This document shows positions 1 through 7,022 of a stretch of DNA of 8,719 bases, in pieces; position 1 is the first letter of the stretch; the number at the start of each line of letters is the position of its first letter. This DNA is from Opitutia bacterium (GTDB lineage Bacteria > Verrucomicrobiota > Verrucomicrobiia > Opitutales > Opitutaceae). The stretch is from positions 1 to 8,719 of the forward strand of contig PMKA01000129.1 of assembly GCA_003157575.1 (NCBI GenBank). Direction: 5' to 3'. The position numbers were made by a program, and so were the translations under genes. The notes beneath the pieces were generated by a model. The model made no database searches, was not told the origin of the DNA, and was given only the letters and a program-made list of their open reading frames with translations.

Positions 1-18
1 TGAGCTGCGGCCCGGCGG

Positions 19-45
19 CAAGCGCCGGCCCTACACACCATTCGG
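19..45. repeat. Dispersed spacer repeat, copy 1 (CAAGCGCCGGCCCTACAC)
   Basis: The 18 bases at 19-36 recur exactly at 564-581. After four unmatched bases both copies continue with TTCGG (41-45 and 586-590). The unit is GC-rich, with the internal palindrome GCCGGC, and lies outside any gene. It resembles the short intergenic repeats scattered through many large GC-rich genomes. No transposase is visible with it. Confidence 0.7.
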
Positions 46-70
46 TGAACCACGGATTGCCCCGATTCCT

Positions 71-96
71 CTTCGCGCTCTTCGCGGCCTCGCGGG
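71..96. repeat. Degenerate CTTCGCG short-period repeat
   Basis: CTTCGCG, TTCGCGG and CTCGCGGG follow one another at roughly 9-10 base spacing. This is a decayed short-period tract of a kind I associate, from memory, with PVC-group intergenic DNA. No coding role is evident. Confidence 0.45.
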
Positions 97-103
97 ACAC
101 CCA

Positions 104-339
104 TCAGCCCGTCACGTCGCGGCAGAGGGCGTCGAGCTGACGGCTGATGAGATCGATCTGCTCCGGCGAGATGGTGACCGCGCCATTTCCCCGCACCGCG
201 GCCGGGAGGCTCTTCGAATTCACGACCGTCACAGGGCCGCGGGCTTTCTGTTCAACCCACCAGCCGTCTCGTGCGCCAGCAACCGTATGGCTTCTTGAAA
301 TGCAGGCGTCTCGCGCTCCCGCATCCAGCGCTCACTCAT
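104..339 (-). pseudogene. Small unrecognised reading frame, probably frameshifted
   Basis: On the minus strand an ATG at 339-337 opens a 36-residue frame beginning MSERWMRERETPAFQEAIRL, which ends at a TGA at 231-229. A second minus-strand frame overlaps its distal half and continues to a TGA at 106-104. It reads ...RDGWWVEQKARGPVTVVNSK and later PEQIDLISRQLDALCRDVTG. Both segments look protein-like: amphipathic, and rich in charged residues and tryptophan. One single-base shift near 260-290 would join them into a protein of about 75-80 residues. The frame is also open upstream of the ATG. I do not recognise the family. A small DNA-binding or phage-type protein is possible but unproven. The frame sits among dispersed repeats with no partner gene. 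It could instead be two chance frames in GC-rich DNA. Confidence 0.3.
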
Positions 340-410
340 GGGGCGGGATCCGCTTTTGTAGCTCCAGAATACCTTCAGTGCAATTCTCGTTTTTGAGCGG
401 AACAGAAGTC

Positions 411-468
411 TGGGGACAGGCTCCGTGTTGAGACACTTGAGGACTGCTCCAATTAATGCCTGTCCCCA
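411..468. repeat. Inverted repeat with TGGGGACAGGC arms
   Basis: TGGGGACAGGC at 411-421 is matched by its exact reverse complement GCCTGTCCCCA at 458-468, enclosing 36 bases. The same word, TGGGGACAGG, occurs again at 853-862. Paired outward-facing short words are typical of REP-like elements. I infer a member of such a family. No REP-associated transposase is present here. Confidence 0.6.
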
Positions 469-483
469 TCGAACTCCGTAGGG

Positions 484-526
484 CCGCGCCTTGTGCGCGG
501 ACCACGTCTGGGCCGGATCATGGCCC
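484..526. repeat. Two adjacent GC hairpins
   Basis: CCGCGC (484-489) pairs perfectly with GCGCGG (495-500) around a 5-base loop. GGGCC (510-514) then pairs with GGCCC (522-526) around a 7-base loop. Neither is followed by a T-run on either strand, so they do not look like Rho-independent terminators. They form part of the spacer repeat mosaic next to the unit at 564-590. Confidence 0.5.
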
Positions 527-563
527 GGCGCCCCAGCCTTCGCCTAGGCTACGGCGGGCAGGC

Positions 564-590
564 CAAGCGCCGGCCCTACACCTGATTCGG
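564..590. repeat. Dispersed spacer repeat, copy 2
   Basis: This is the second copy of the unit at 19-45: 18 identical bases, four differing bases, then TTCGG in the same register. The two copies share the same orientation and bracket the small frame at 104-339 and the hairpin cluster. Confidence 0.7.
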
Positions 591-649
591 CGGTCGTCGG
601 CATCATTCGTAATGCGTGGTCCGATCGCATAGCTCTAGCTAAGGCAGCT

Positions 650-754
650 TTGGTGATGCCCGTGGCAGCCTTGGCGTCTCGCACGATCGACTTGGCTATA
701 CTCGTTGTGAATTTGGCGTGTCTCTCGGTCGACTTGGCGTCGCGTCTCCATACT
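650..754. repeat. Exact 21-bp periodic array, five units
   Basis: TTGG begins at 650, 671, 692, 713 and 734, an exact 21-base step. Four of the five units continue TTGGC. The rest of each unit has drifted, although TCG/CGAC tracts recur before the next TTGG. Read on the minus strand the period is seven codons, each unit containing (A/T)K. The phase stays intact although the sequence has diverged, so substitution rather than insertion or deletion dominates its decay. No strong promoter is evident, although TATACT at 697-702 resembles a -10 box. The array lies 123 bases upstream of the HEAT-protein start. Confidence 0.65.
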
Positions 755-761
755 CTGTTCG

Positions 762-782
762 CTCTGCTGCCTCCTGTAGAAA
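762..782 (-). repeat. Partial inverted copy of the TPR-flanking repeat
   Basis: The reverse complement of this stretch matches the TTTACAGGAGGCAACGGAG core of the repeats at 3784-3866 and 6398-6481 with a few mismatches. It lacks the hairpin that follows in those copies, so it is a fragment or a distant member in the opposite orientation. Confidence 0.5.
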
Positions 783-852
783 GATTCAGGCATGGCTGCG
801 GCTCGTGGCCGACGGAAAACTCGGCTTGACGGGGCACTCTTTCCACTGACGC

Positions 853-862
853 TGGGGACAGG
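853..862 (+). repeat. TGGGGACAGG word just upstream of the HEAT gene
   Basis: This is the third occurrence of the 10-base word that forms the arms at 411-421 and 458-468. It ends 14 bases before the ATG at 877, in the place a ribosome binding site would occupy. No purine-rich Shine-Dalgarno sequence is seen apart from GGACAGG inside this word. Confidence 0.5.
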
Positions 863-876
863 TTCCTTCCGACCCC

Positions 877-3744
877 ATGCCCCAACGCCTTGCTCGAGTC
901 CTGACCATCGTTCTTCTCCTCGCGGGATCATTACTCGTGGGATGCAAGCCCCGGCTCGACAGCGCGGAACCCTCCGAGCGACGCGAGGCGGTGGAGCGGG
1001 TGACGGACCCGGCGATTCTCGCAAAGGTCGCGCAGACCGATTCTGCCGACGAGGTTCGTGCAGCTGCGGCGCAGAGGATCACCGATCAGGCCGTGCTGGC
1101 GGACATCGTCATGGCCGAGAAGTCGGAGCCCATGGCCACAGCCGCACTCCAGCAACTGCACGACGAAACTCTGCTCGGCCGGATCGCCTCGACACAGTCC
1201 GACAACCTTCAGATCAGGCTCGCCGCCGTCGACAAGATCGCCGATCCGGCCGTGCTTCGCCAACTGGCGGCGATGGAATGCGGCGAAGAGGTCCGCAAGG
1301 CCGCGGTTCAAAAGATCACCGACCAGCCGACGCTTGCGAAGATCGTTATGGATACGAAGTCGGGTCCGGTGCGTCTCGCAGCGCTCGAACGCATGTCCGA
1401 CCAGCATCTGATGACCGATGTCGCCCTCGCAAGCCGCGACTCGTCCGTCCAAAGCGCGGCGGCCGAACATCTGAGTGACCCTGCCCAGCTCGCCCGGCTG
1501 GCGATCGAGTCCGCGGCCCCCGACGTTCTCGAAGCGGTGTTCGGGAAGGTGAACGATCAGGCGCTTCTCGCAAGAATCGCGGTCGAGGCGCGGATGTTCC
1601 AGTTTCCGGACGAGGACGGGCCGAACGAGGGGAAAAGGATCGTGGACAGGTCGGCGCTGCTCGAGAAGCTCACCGACCAGGCGTTGCTTGCAACGGTGGC
1701 AATCGAGACGCCCAACAGCGAAATGGCGGAGGAGGCGAAGGGAAAGCTGACCGATGCGGCTGCGCTTGCCCGTGTGGAAGCGTTTGCGGGGCGTTTGAAG
1801 GAGATCGGGGAAATCAACGTTCAGGACGGACTTGTGGCGATCGTCACGCAGGAGATGAACCGCAATCTTCGCGTTGCAGCGCTGCGGCGCATCAGCGGGC
1901 AGGACGTGCTGGCTGGGATCATGGCAAGCGATCCCGATCCGGTGGTGCGGGCGGCCGCCGCGGAGAAGTTGACCGACGGCGCGAGCCTGCTGAAGGTGGC
2001 CTGTGGCGACAGCAATGCCGCGGTGCGCGCGGTCGCCGTCGCCCGCGTGTCCGATCAGGAAGGGCTTGGGAGGATCGCGACGAAGGACGACGCCCCGGCC
2101 GTCCGCCTGGCCGCGGTCGAGCGTTTGGCTGACAACGCGGTCCTTGCCAAGGTCGCGCTGGAGGATGGCGAGCCGCCGGTGCGCCTGGCCGCCGTCGAGA
2201 AGCTCATCCGCTCGGGTACGGCTGCTGCGGCGTTGCACGATGTTCTTGCGCGGGACAAGAAGCAGAACATCCGCCTGGCGGCATTGGAGGGGATTGTTGC
2301 GGAAAAAGACCTGATTGAGATCGCGAGCACAGACTGTGATCCGGCCGTGCGCGCGGCGGCGGTCGCGCGGGTTGCGACGCCGTCCGAACTCGCCAGGATC
2401 GCGACGCAGGACAAGGAGTCCGAGGTCCGTCTGGCCGCGGTCGAGAAGGTGAAGGACCAGGCGGAGCTCGGGCGGATCGCCGCGGGCGACGAGGACGAAA
2501 CGGTCCGCCGGTCGGCCATCAGCCGTGTGAAGGATCAGACCGTGCTGCGGAAAGCGGCGCTGGGGGATCCGAGCGAGATGGTGCGCGCCGCGGCGGCCAC
2601 GGAAGTCAACGATCAGGCGGTGTTGCGCGAGATCGTGCTCAAGGACAAGAGTGCGGAGGTGAGGTTGCAGGCGGTCGGGCGGGTCGAGGAATTCGGCGTC
2701 GTGGCGAAAGTCCTGCTCGAGGACGAATCGCGCGCGGTCCGGGCTGTCGCCATGATCGGCGCGGGGCGGTTCGGCGATCCGATGATGCTCGTGATGCAGG
2801 AGGCGCTCCTGAACGGCAAGGAGGCCGCGAAGGCCAACGCGTGCGACGCCCTGGTGCATTTCGGCGACGCAGCGCTGCCCGGATTGCGCAATGCGCTGGA
2901 CAACCCGCAGGCGCTCACGCGCCGTTATGCCGCCGAGGCGTTGGGCCGGCTCGAAGACAAGAAATCCGCGAAAGCCCTTTCGGACCATCTGGCCGACAGC
3001 GATGAAGGCGTCCGGCGCTATTCCGCCGATGCGGTGGCCAAACTTGGCGAGGCCGGGACCGAAAAGGTGCTGCCGCTTCTTTCGAAGGCCGACGGAACGG
3101 TCCGGAAGTACATCCTGTTCATCCTGGCGCAGGCAGGCGGGCTGCACGATTCGGCGCCTGTCGCCGCCCTGCTGACCGGCGACCCCGAGACGCGCTGGTA
3201 TGCCGCGCACCTGCTCCTTACGACCTCGGCGCCGATCGATCCGGCGGTTGCGTCGGTCAAGCAGCTTCTCGTCGACAAGAAGTATGCCGAGGCCGTGGCG
3301 ACGGGACCGGCCGGCGCGGTCCTGTGCTCGGCGGAGCTTGCGGATTGGGTGGCAGGTCCGGATGTGGCGGAGGCGTTGACCAAGGCCGGCTGGAAACCCG
3401 CGAGCGACTGCGAACGCGTCCTGCTCGCGATCGCCCTGCGCGCGCGCGGAGACCTGACGAAGGACTGGCCGACCTCGGAGCGGATCATGCTCGAACACGT
3501 GCAACTGGGGGACGACGCGATGATCGTGAACAGCGTGTATGGCGCGATCGGTTGCGGGGTGACGAGCATGGTGCCGGAGCTCGAACACATCCTGTTCGCC
3601 AGCGGAACCAAGGAGATGGCGGAGACCTACCTGAATTGCGGCCAGGAAACGTTGGAGGAGGCGGCGCGCACGTGGGCGTCCGAGCACGGCTACAATATCC
3701 TGCCGATGGGCGGCGGCACTCCGGTGACGTGGGGCGGGCTGTGA
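877..3744 (+). CDS. Lipoprotein with tandem 26-residue HEAT/LRV-like repeats
   Basis: The protein has 955 residues. Residues 1-23 are a lipoprotein signal: R4 and R7, a hydrophobic core, then lipobox L20-V-G-C23. Lys follows the Cys, which does not suggest inner-membrane retention. From about residue 28 to 630 run about 21 short helical repeats, roughly D-x3-VR-x-AAVEK-h-x-DQ-x2-L-x2-IA. VR-to-VR spacing is 26 residues in the regular part; this is shorter than classical HEAT units and closer to the leucine-rich variant (LRV) type. Irregular segments interrupt them near 238-262 and 300-322. Residues 638-785 form longer HEAT-type units (for example RRYAAEALGRLEDKKSAKAL). A C-terminal region (786-955) of unknown fold follows. 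The likely role is a cell-envelope scaffold for protein binding; no catalytic motif is seen. The start is the first ATG, directly ahead of the signal peptide. The gene converges on the TPR lipoprotein gene. Identity as a repeat lipoprotein is firm; function is unknown. Confidence 0.92.
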   Translation: MPQRLARVLTIVLLLAGSLLVGCKPRLDSAEPSERREAVERVTDPAILAKVAQTDSADEVRAAAAQRITDQAVLADIVMAEKSEPMATAALQQLHDETLLGRIASTQSDNLQIRLAAVDKIADPAVLRQLAAMECGEEVRKAAVQKITDQPTLAKIVMDTKSGPVRLAALERMSDQHLMTDVALASRDSSVQSAAAEHLSDPAQLARLAIESAAPDVLEAVFGKVNDQALLARIAVEARMFQFPDEDGPNEGKRIVDRSALLEKLTDQALLATVAIETPNSEMAEEAKGKLTDAAALARVEAFAGRLKEIGEINVQDGLVAIVTQEMNRNLRVAALRRISGQDVLAGIMASDPDPVVRAAAAEKLTDGASLLKVACGDSNAAVRAVAVARVSDQEGLGRIATKDDAPAVRLAAVERLADNAVLAKVALEDGEPPVRLAAVEKLIRSGTAAAALHDVLARDKKQNIRLAALEGIVAEKDLIEIASTDCDPAVRAAAVARVATPSELARIATQDKESEVRLAAVEKVKDQAELGRIAAGDEDETVRRSAISRVKDQTVLRKAALGDPSEMVRAAAATEVNDQAVLREIVLKDKSAEVRLQAVGRVEEFGVVAKVLLEDESRAVRAVAMIGAGRFGDPMMLVMQEALLNGKEAAKANACDALVHFGDAALPGLRNALDNPQALTRRYAAEALGRLEDKKSAKALSDHLADSDEGVRRYSADAVAKLGEAGTEKVLPLLSKADGTVRKYILFILAQAGGLHDSAPVAALLTGDPETRWYAAHLLLTTSAPIDPAVASVKQLLVDKKYAEAVATGPAGAVLCSAELADWVAGPDVAEALTKAGWKPASDCERVLLAIALRARGDLTKDWPTSERIMLEHVQLGDDAMIVNSVYGAIGCGVTSMVPELEHILFASGTKEMAETYLNCGQETLEEAARTWASEHGYNILPMGGGTPVTWGGL

Positions 3745-3783
3745 TGCGGCAAGGAGGTTCTTTAGCCACAAGAGGCAAAAACG

Positions 3784-3866
3784 TCACGAGAGCCGGCTGA
3801 GCCGGACCCAAGCCCCGGAAGATTTTACAGGAGGCAACGGAGCAGTTTCCAGCACGCTGGAAACTG
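3784..3866. repeat. TPR-flanking ~84-bp repeat, copy A, with hairpin
   Basis: This matches 6398-6481 in the same orientation, with four substitutions outside the hairpin loop. The unit runs TCAC-GAGAGCCGGCTGAGCCGG, then a TTTTACAGGAGGCAACGGAG block, then a hairpin. The hairpin is CAGTTTCCAGC (3843-3853) against GCTGGAAACTG (3856-3866), an 11-bp perfect stem with a 2-base loop. It fills most of the 140-base gap between two convergent genes and could help end transcription from either side. It lacks a T-run, however, and an equivalent copy sits where no gene ends. Confidence 0.8.
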
Positions 3867-3884
3867 AAGGGCGAAGGCGAACCT

Positions 3885-6254
3885 TCACTTGCGGGCCGGC
3901 GGGGAACCCGGACTGGCGGCAATGCGGCCGAGTTCAGCCCGGGCGAATTGATATTCAAAGAATTGTTCGATTCCTGTTGCCACGCATTTCTCGAAAAAGT
4001 CCTTTGCCCCCGGTGTATCGTTGCTAAACAGGCGAAGCATGCCGGCGTAGTAGCATGCTTCGCACTGGCGCTCTGCGCTGATCTTTCCTGGGGCGGAGAT
4101 TGCGGTGGCCACGAGGCTTTTCTCGTCGATGGCACCGCTCAGAAACAGGGAGAGCGTCTTGATCCAGTCATCCTTGTTGCTCTCCACGATGACCGCGAGA
4201 TCGCGGCCATCTGCGGATAGATGTGTCCGTTTCCGGATGAGAAAGCACCAGAAGTGAAAATACGGGACTTCTTCGTCGGACAATCCGATCGATTTCTCGT
4301 AGTCCGCATGCGCTCCGCGGAAATCGCCCGAAAGGTCCTTCGCAACGCCTCGGGCGCGGAAGGCATCAGAGTCCTTTGGCCTGATCTCGATCTCCATGGA
4401 ATAATCCGCGATTGCGCCGGCATAGTCACGTTTCGCCATCTTCACAGTCGCCTCCCAATAGTACGCCAAACAATCTTTGGGATCGATTTTGAGCGCCTGA
4501 TCGAAGTCGGCTAAGGCACCGGAGAAATCGTTCTGGCGAAGTTTCGCTTCTCCTCGATCGCACCAGAAGAACCGGGCCTTGGGTTCCAGCTCGGTGGCTT
4601 TCGTATAGTCCGAGATTGCCGCGGCCGTTTCGTTTCGTTTCAGCCTGATGTCGCCGCGGGTGTCCCAGCGGAAGGCGTTCTGAGGGGCAAGCTCAATCGC
4701 CCTTGAAATATCGGCCAAGGCGCCGTCCAAATCGCCCTTCTCCGCTTTCGCTTCTGCACGGTTTTTGTAGGCGGAATCGCCGTTTGCGTCGAGTTTGATC
4801 GCCCGATCATAGTCAGCGATGGCCTCGTCGATCTTGTGCCGGCTGCTTTCGATCTCGCCACGGATTTCCCAAAAATACGCATTATCGGGCGCCATTTCGA
4901 GCGCCTTGGATATGTCAATCAGCGCATTAGGATAGTCTTTAGTGGCCTTCAGGCAATTAGCTCTGAAGGCGAACACAACGGGCGATTTGTATCCGAGATC
5001 GATTGCCTTGGTGTAGTCGCGGATTGCGCCGAGGCGGTCATCCTTCTTCTCTCGTACAGATCCGCAGAAGAAGAACACGCTGCCGTCGATCGGGTCGAGC
5101 TTGGCAGAGGCGAGGAAGTCGGCAAGCGCGCCGTCCAGATCGCCCTTCTTCTCTCGGGCACGGCCGCGCGACACGTAAACCGGGGCTGTTCCGGACGATG
5201 CTTCGATGATTTTGGTGTAGGCATCTATTGCGCCGTCAAAATTGCCCATCATCGCGCAAATTTTGGCGAGCTTCATCCTGAACTTTACGTAAGAAGGCCG
5301 GAGTCGCACCGCCTGTTGAAATTCGGCCAGCGCATCTGGCAGGCTCGCGGGCTGCTTGCACAGAAGCAAATCGAAGTTGAAATGATAATCTGGATTGTCG
5401 GGCTTCAACCTGATCGCCATCTCGTAATGGACGATGGCATCTTGACGGCTTTCGGGCATATCGGCGAGCAGGTCCCCGAGATTGTAGTGGGCAGAGGCCT
5501 CGTTGGGATTGAGGCGCAGCGCCTCCTCGTATTGGGCAATGGCGTCTGGAATCCGGCCGGGCATTCTCGCGAGCATGCAACCCGCATCGTAATGTATTGT
5601 GGCGTTGGTGGGATCGATCCGCGCCGCAGCCTCATAATGGGCGAGCGCCTCGGATTCGCGCCCCGGGCAGTCTGCCAGCACATTGCCCAAGTCGACATGC
5701 GCAGCGGCATAGTCCGGTTTCAGCTGCAGAGCGGTTTCAAATTCGGGAACCGCATCTTGCAGGCGGCCCGGGGTTTTCTCAAGGGCGAGGCCCAGGTTTC
5801 GGTGGTAGAACGCATTGTTGAAGTCGATGCTGATCGCGGCCTCATAATGCCGGATTGCATCCGGCAGGCGTCCTTGAGCCCTTGCGAGCGCGTTGCCCAG
5901 GTTGTTCTGAGCATACTTGTCCCATGGATCGAGCTGCACGGCAGCTTCGTAATGCGCGATCGAATCCTTCAGACGTCCCGGGATGTCGGACAAAAGATAT
6001 CCGAGCTGGAATTGGGCGTTTTCGTGCCCCGGGTCGTTGCGGATGGCCGCTTCGAATTCCCTGATGGCTTCACTTGTGCGCCCCGGCCTTTCCTTCAAAG
6101 CCAGTCCCCTCTGATAATGCGCCTCGGCCCGATCCTGTCGCTGCTGCGGCGTGGCGCAGCCTGCCAGAAGGAGCCCGCTGAGAATCGCCAGCCCGATAAG
6201 TTGGAGTACGGGGCGAAATCGTGGAACGACGCCGTTGGGGGCACTGGGGAGCAT
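3885..6254 (-). CDS. Lipoprotein with 18 TPRs and NlpI-like C-terminal domain
   Basis: The protein has 789 residues. The signal peptide ends in the lipobox L30-A-G-C33, followed by Ala, which fits outer-membrane anchoring. Repeats 1-8 (about 43-323) are 35-36-residue TPRs, most with PGR or a similar one-residue-longer turn (DAIxHYEAA...LDP...LGNxLA). Repeats 9-18 (about 324-662) are standard 33-35-residue TPRs of a KGDLDGALADxxxAIEL type. Residues 663-789 resemble the C-terminal part of lipoprotein NlpI: DDWIKTLSLFLSG, then CEACYYAG (from 731) and EYQFARAEL (767-775). NlpI is an outer-membrane scaffold for peptidoglycan-hydrolase regulation; a similar adaptor role here is inference. The ATG at 6254 is the only start that keeps the whole signal peptide. 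It has no Shine-Dalgarno sequence and may be leaderless. The gene is monocistronic as far as can be seen, convergent with the HEAT gene, and flanked by an ~84-bp repeat on both sides. Confidence 0.93.
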   Translation of the reverse strand: MLPSAPNGVVPRFRPVLQLIGLAILSGLLLAGCATPQQRQDRAEAHYQRGLALKERPGRTSEAIREFEAAIRNDPGHENAQFQLGYLLSDIPGRLKDSIAHYEAAVQLDPWDKYAQNNLGNALARAQGRLPDAIRHYEAAISIDFNNAFYHRNLGLALEKTPGRLQDAVPEFETALQLKPDYAAAHVDLGNVLADCPGRESEALAHYEAAARIDPTNATIHYDAGCMLARMPGRIPDAIAQYEEALRLNPNEASAHYNLGDLLADMPESRQDAIVHYEMAIRLKPDNPDYHFNFDLLLCKQPASLPDALAEFQQAVRLRPSYVKFRMKLAKICAMMGNFDGAIDAYTKIIEASSGTAPVYVSRGRAREKKGDLDGALADFLASAKLDPIDGSVFFFCGSVREKKDDRLGAIRDYTKAIDLGYKSPVVFAFRANCLKATKDYPNALIDISKALEMAPDNAYFWEIRGEIESSRHKIDEAIADYDRAIKLDANGDSAYKNRAEAKAEKGDLDGALADISRAIELAPQNAFRWDTRGDIRLKRNETAAAISDYTKATELEPKARFFWCDRGEAKLRQNDFSGALADFDQALKIDPKDCLAYYWEATVKMAKRDYAGAIADYSMEIEIRPKDSDAFRARGVAKDLSGDFRGAHADYEKSIGLSDEEVPYFHFWCFLIRKRTHLSADGRDLAVIVESNKDDWIKTLSLFLSGAIDEKSLVATAISAPGKISAERQCEACYYAGMLRLFSNDTPGAKDFFEKCVATGIEQFFEYQFARAELGRIAASPGSPPARK

Positions 6255-6262
6255 GTCCCGAA

Positions 6263-6290
6263 ATTCTACGAGTCAGCAATCACCGGTAAA
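6263..6290 (-). promoter_or_regulatory. Candidate sigma70-type promoter of the TPR gene
   Basis: On the minus strand TTTACC (6290-6285, four of six matches to TTGACA) and TAGAAT (6268-6263, five of six to TATAAT) are 16 bases apart. The -10 box ends eight bases before the ATG, so transcription would start at or next to the start codon. This would explain the absence of a ribosome binding site. It is a prediction from sequence only. Confidence 0.35.
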
Positions 6291-6397
6291 CAAAGAAAAC
6301 AGACTCCCCTTTGGCATGGAGAAAACTGCGAATCGCGCGGATGCCGGCCAACCGTCCTCCTGGCGGCCTGATTTGACGGCGACGGAAGCCACAAACC

Positions 6398-6481
6398 TCA
6401 CAAGAGCCGGCTGAGCCGGACCCAAGTCCCGGATGGTTTTACAGGAGGCAACGGAGCAGTTTCCAGCGGTGCTGGAAACTG
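6398..6481. repeat. TPR-flanking ~84-bp repeat, copy B, with hairpin
   Basis: This is the direct copy of 3784-3866. Its hairpin stems CAGTTTCCAGC (6457-6467) and GCTGGAAACTG (6471-6481) are base-for-base those of copy A, but the loop is GGT instead of AC. Immediately upstream (6388-6403) is a short GCCACAA...TCACAAG tract, also echoed before copy A. This copy lies about 140 bases upstream of the TPR start, with no gene ending next to it. Confidence 0.8.
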
Positions 6482-6651
6482 GAGATCTCGAACCTGCGTT
6501 TGCCCTCCAGAGGAGGGATCGACGAACGTTTCGTAACGCCGGTCTGTGAACGGCGGCATGAAATCCAGGAACAGGGCCCCATGGCGGCGTTGGACAAAGA
6601 CGCGCCAGCGTGGAGGGCGGACCTCCAGTCTCCGCTGAAGCTATGGCTGGC

Positions 6652-6712
6652 AGACTTCGATGTTCCGTTCATCGCCGACCTCGCCCTGCGCGAGAAGCAG
6701 ATTCAACAGAAC
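6652..6712 (+). pseudogene. Detached duplicate of the methylase 5' end (codons 5-24)
   Basis: These 61 bases are identical to 7061-7121. They encode DFDVPFIADLALREKQIQQN in the reading phase that is open from TTG 6500 and ATG 6581. After AAC the sequence departs from the methylase completely (GATCACG instead of TATCGTC), so no catalytic region follows. Upstream flanks also differ (CTGGC against GAAAA). It is either a remnant of a second methylase copy or a recombination product. Confidence 0.75.
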
Positions 6713-7022
6713 GATCACGCATATGGGGCGATCGCACCCAATTCGGGGCCTGGACTTGCCTCATTCTACCGGCCGGGAGCTCAACGCCTTACCAGTATGT
6801 TGACAGGTAAGGCAACGGGATCGATAGCCCGGCTTCGTGGACCGCCTGATTCAAGGCGGCTACATCAGGTCCGGTGGCTCGATGGCAACTTTCGAAAAGG
6901 CATCCGGCAAGTTGAAGTCAGTGCGGGTGCTGTGAGGGGGATCGATCAGACAGGGCGGCTTTGGAGTTTGGGGCGACGATGTCGAACGCCACGGCAGGTG
7001 GCTTTCTGCGACTGGACAGGTC

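Noticed and set aside
650..754. CRISPR array
   Set aside because: The 21-bp period is too short, there are no conserved repeats alternating with unique spacers, and no cas genes are present.
544..885. 113-residue minus-strand frame containing the heptad-like AK repeat
   Set aside because: It overlaps the HEAT start and consists mostly of spacer repeats. The heptads follow from the 21-bp DNA period, so coding is not supported on present evidence.
931..3771. 946-residue open frame antisense to the HEAT gene
   Set aside because: It is a mirror of the GC-rich, repetitive codon use of the real gene. It is full of Arg/His/Gly with no recognisable fold, while the plus strand has a signal peptide and regular repeats.
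3843..3866. Rho-independent terminator between the convergent genes
   Set aside because: The stem is perfect, but there is no T-run on either strand and the same hairpin occurs at 6457-6481 where no gene ends. It is kept as part of the repeat only.
4836..6371. 511-residue plus-strand frame across the TPR gene
   Set aside because: It is antisense to clear TPR coding and shows only reflected periodicity; no domain is recognisable.
3784..6481. Composite transposon carrying the TPR gene
   Set aside because: The flanking repeats are only ~84 bp, encode no transposase and show no target-site duplication that I can find.
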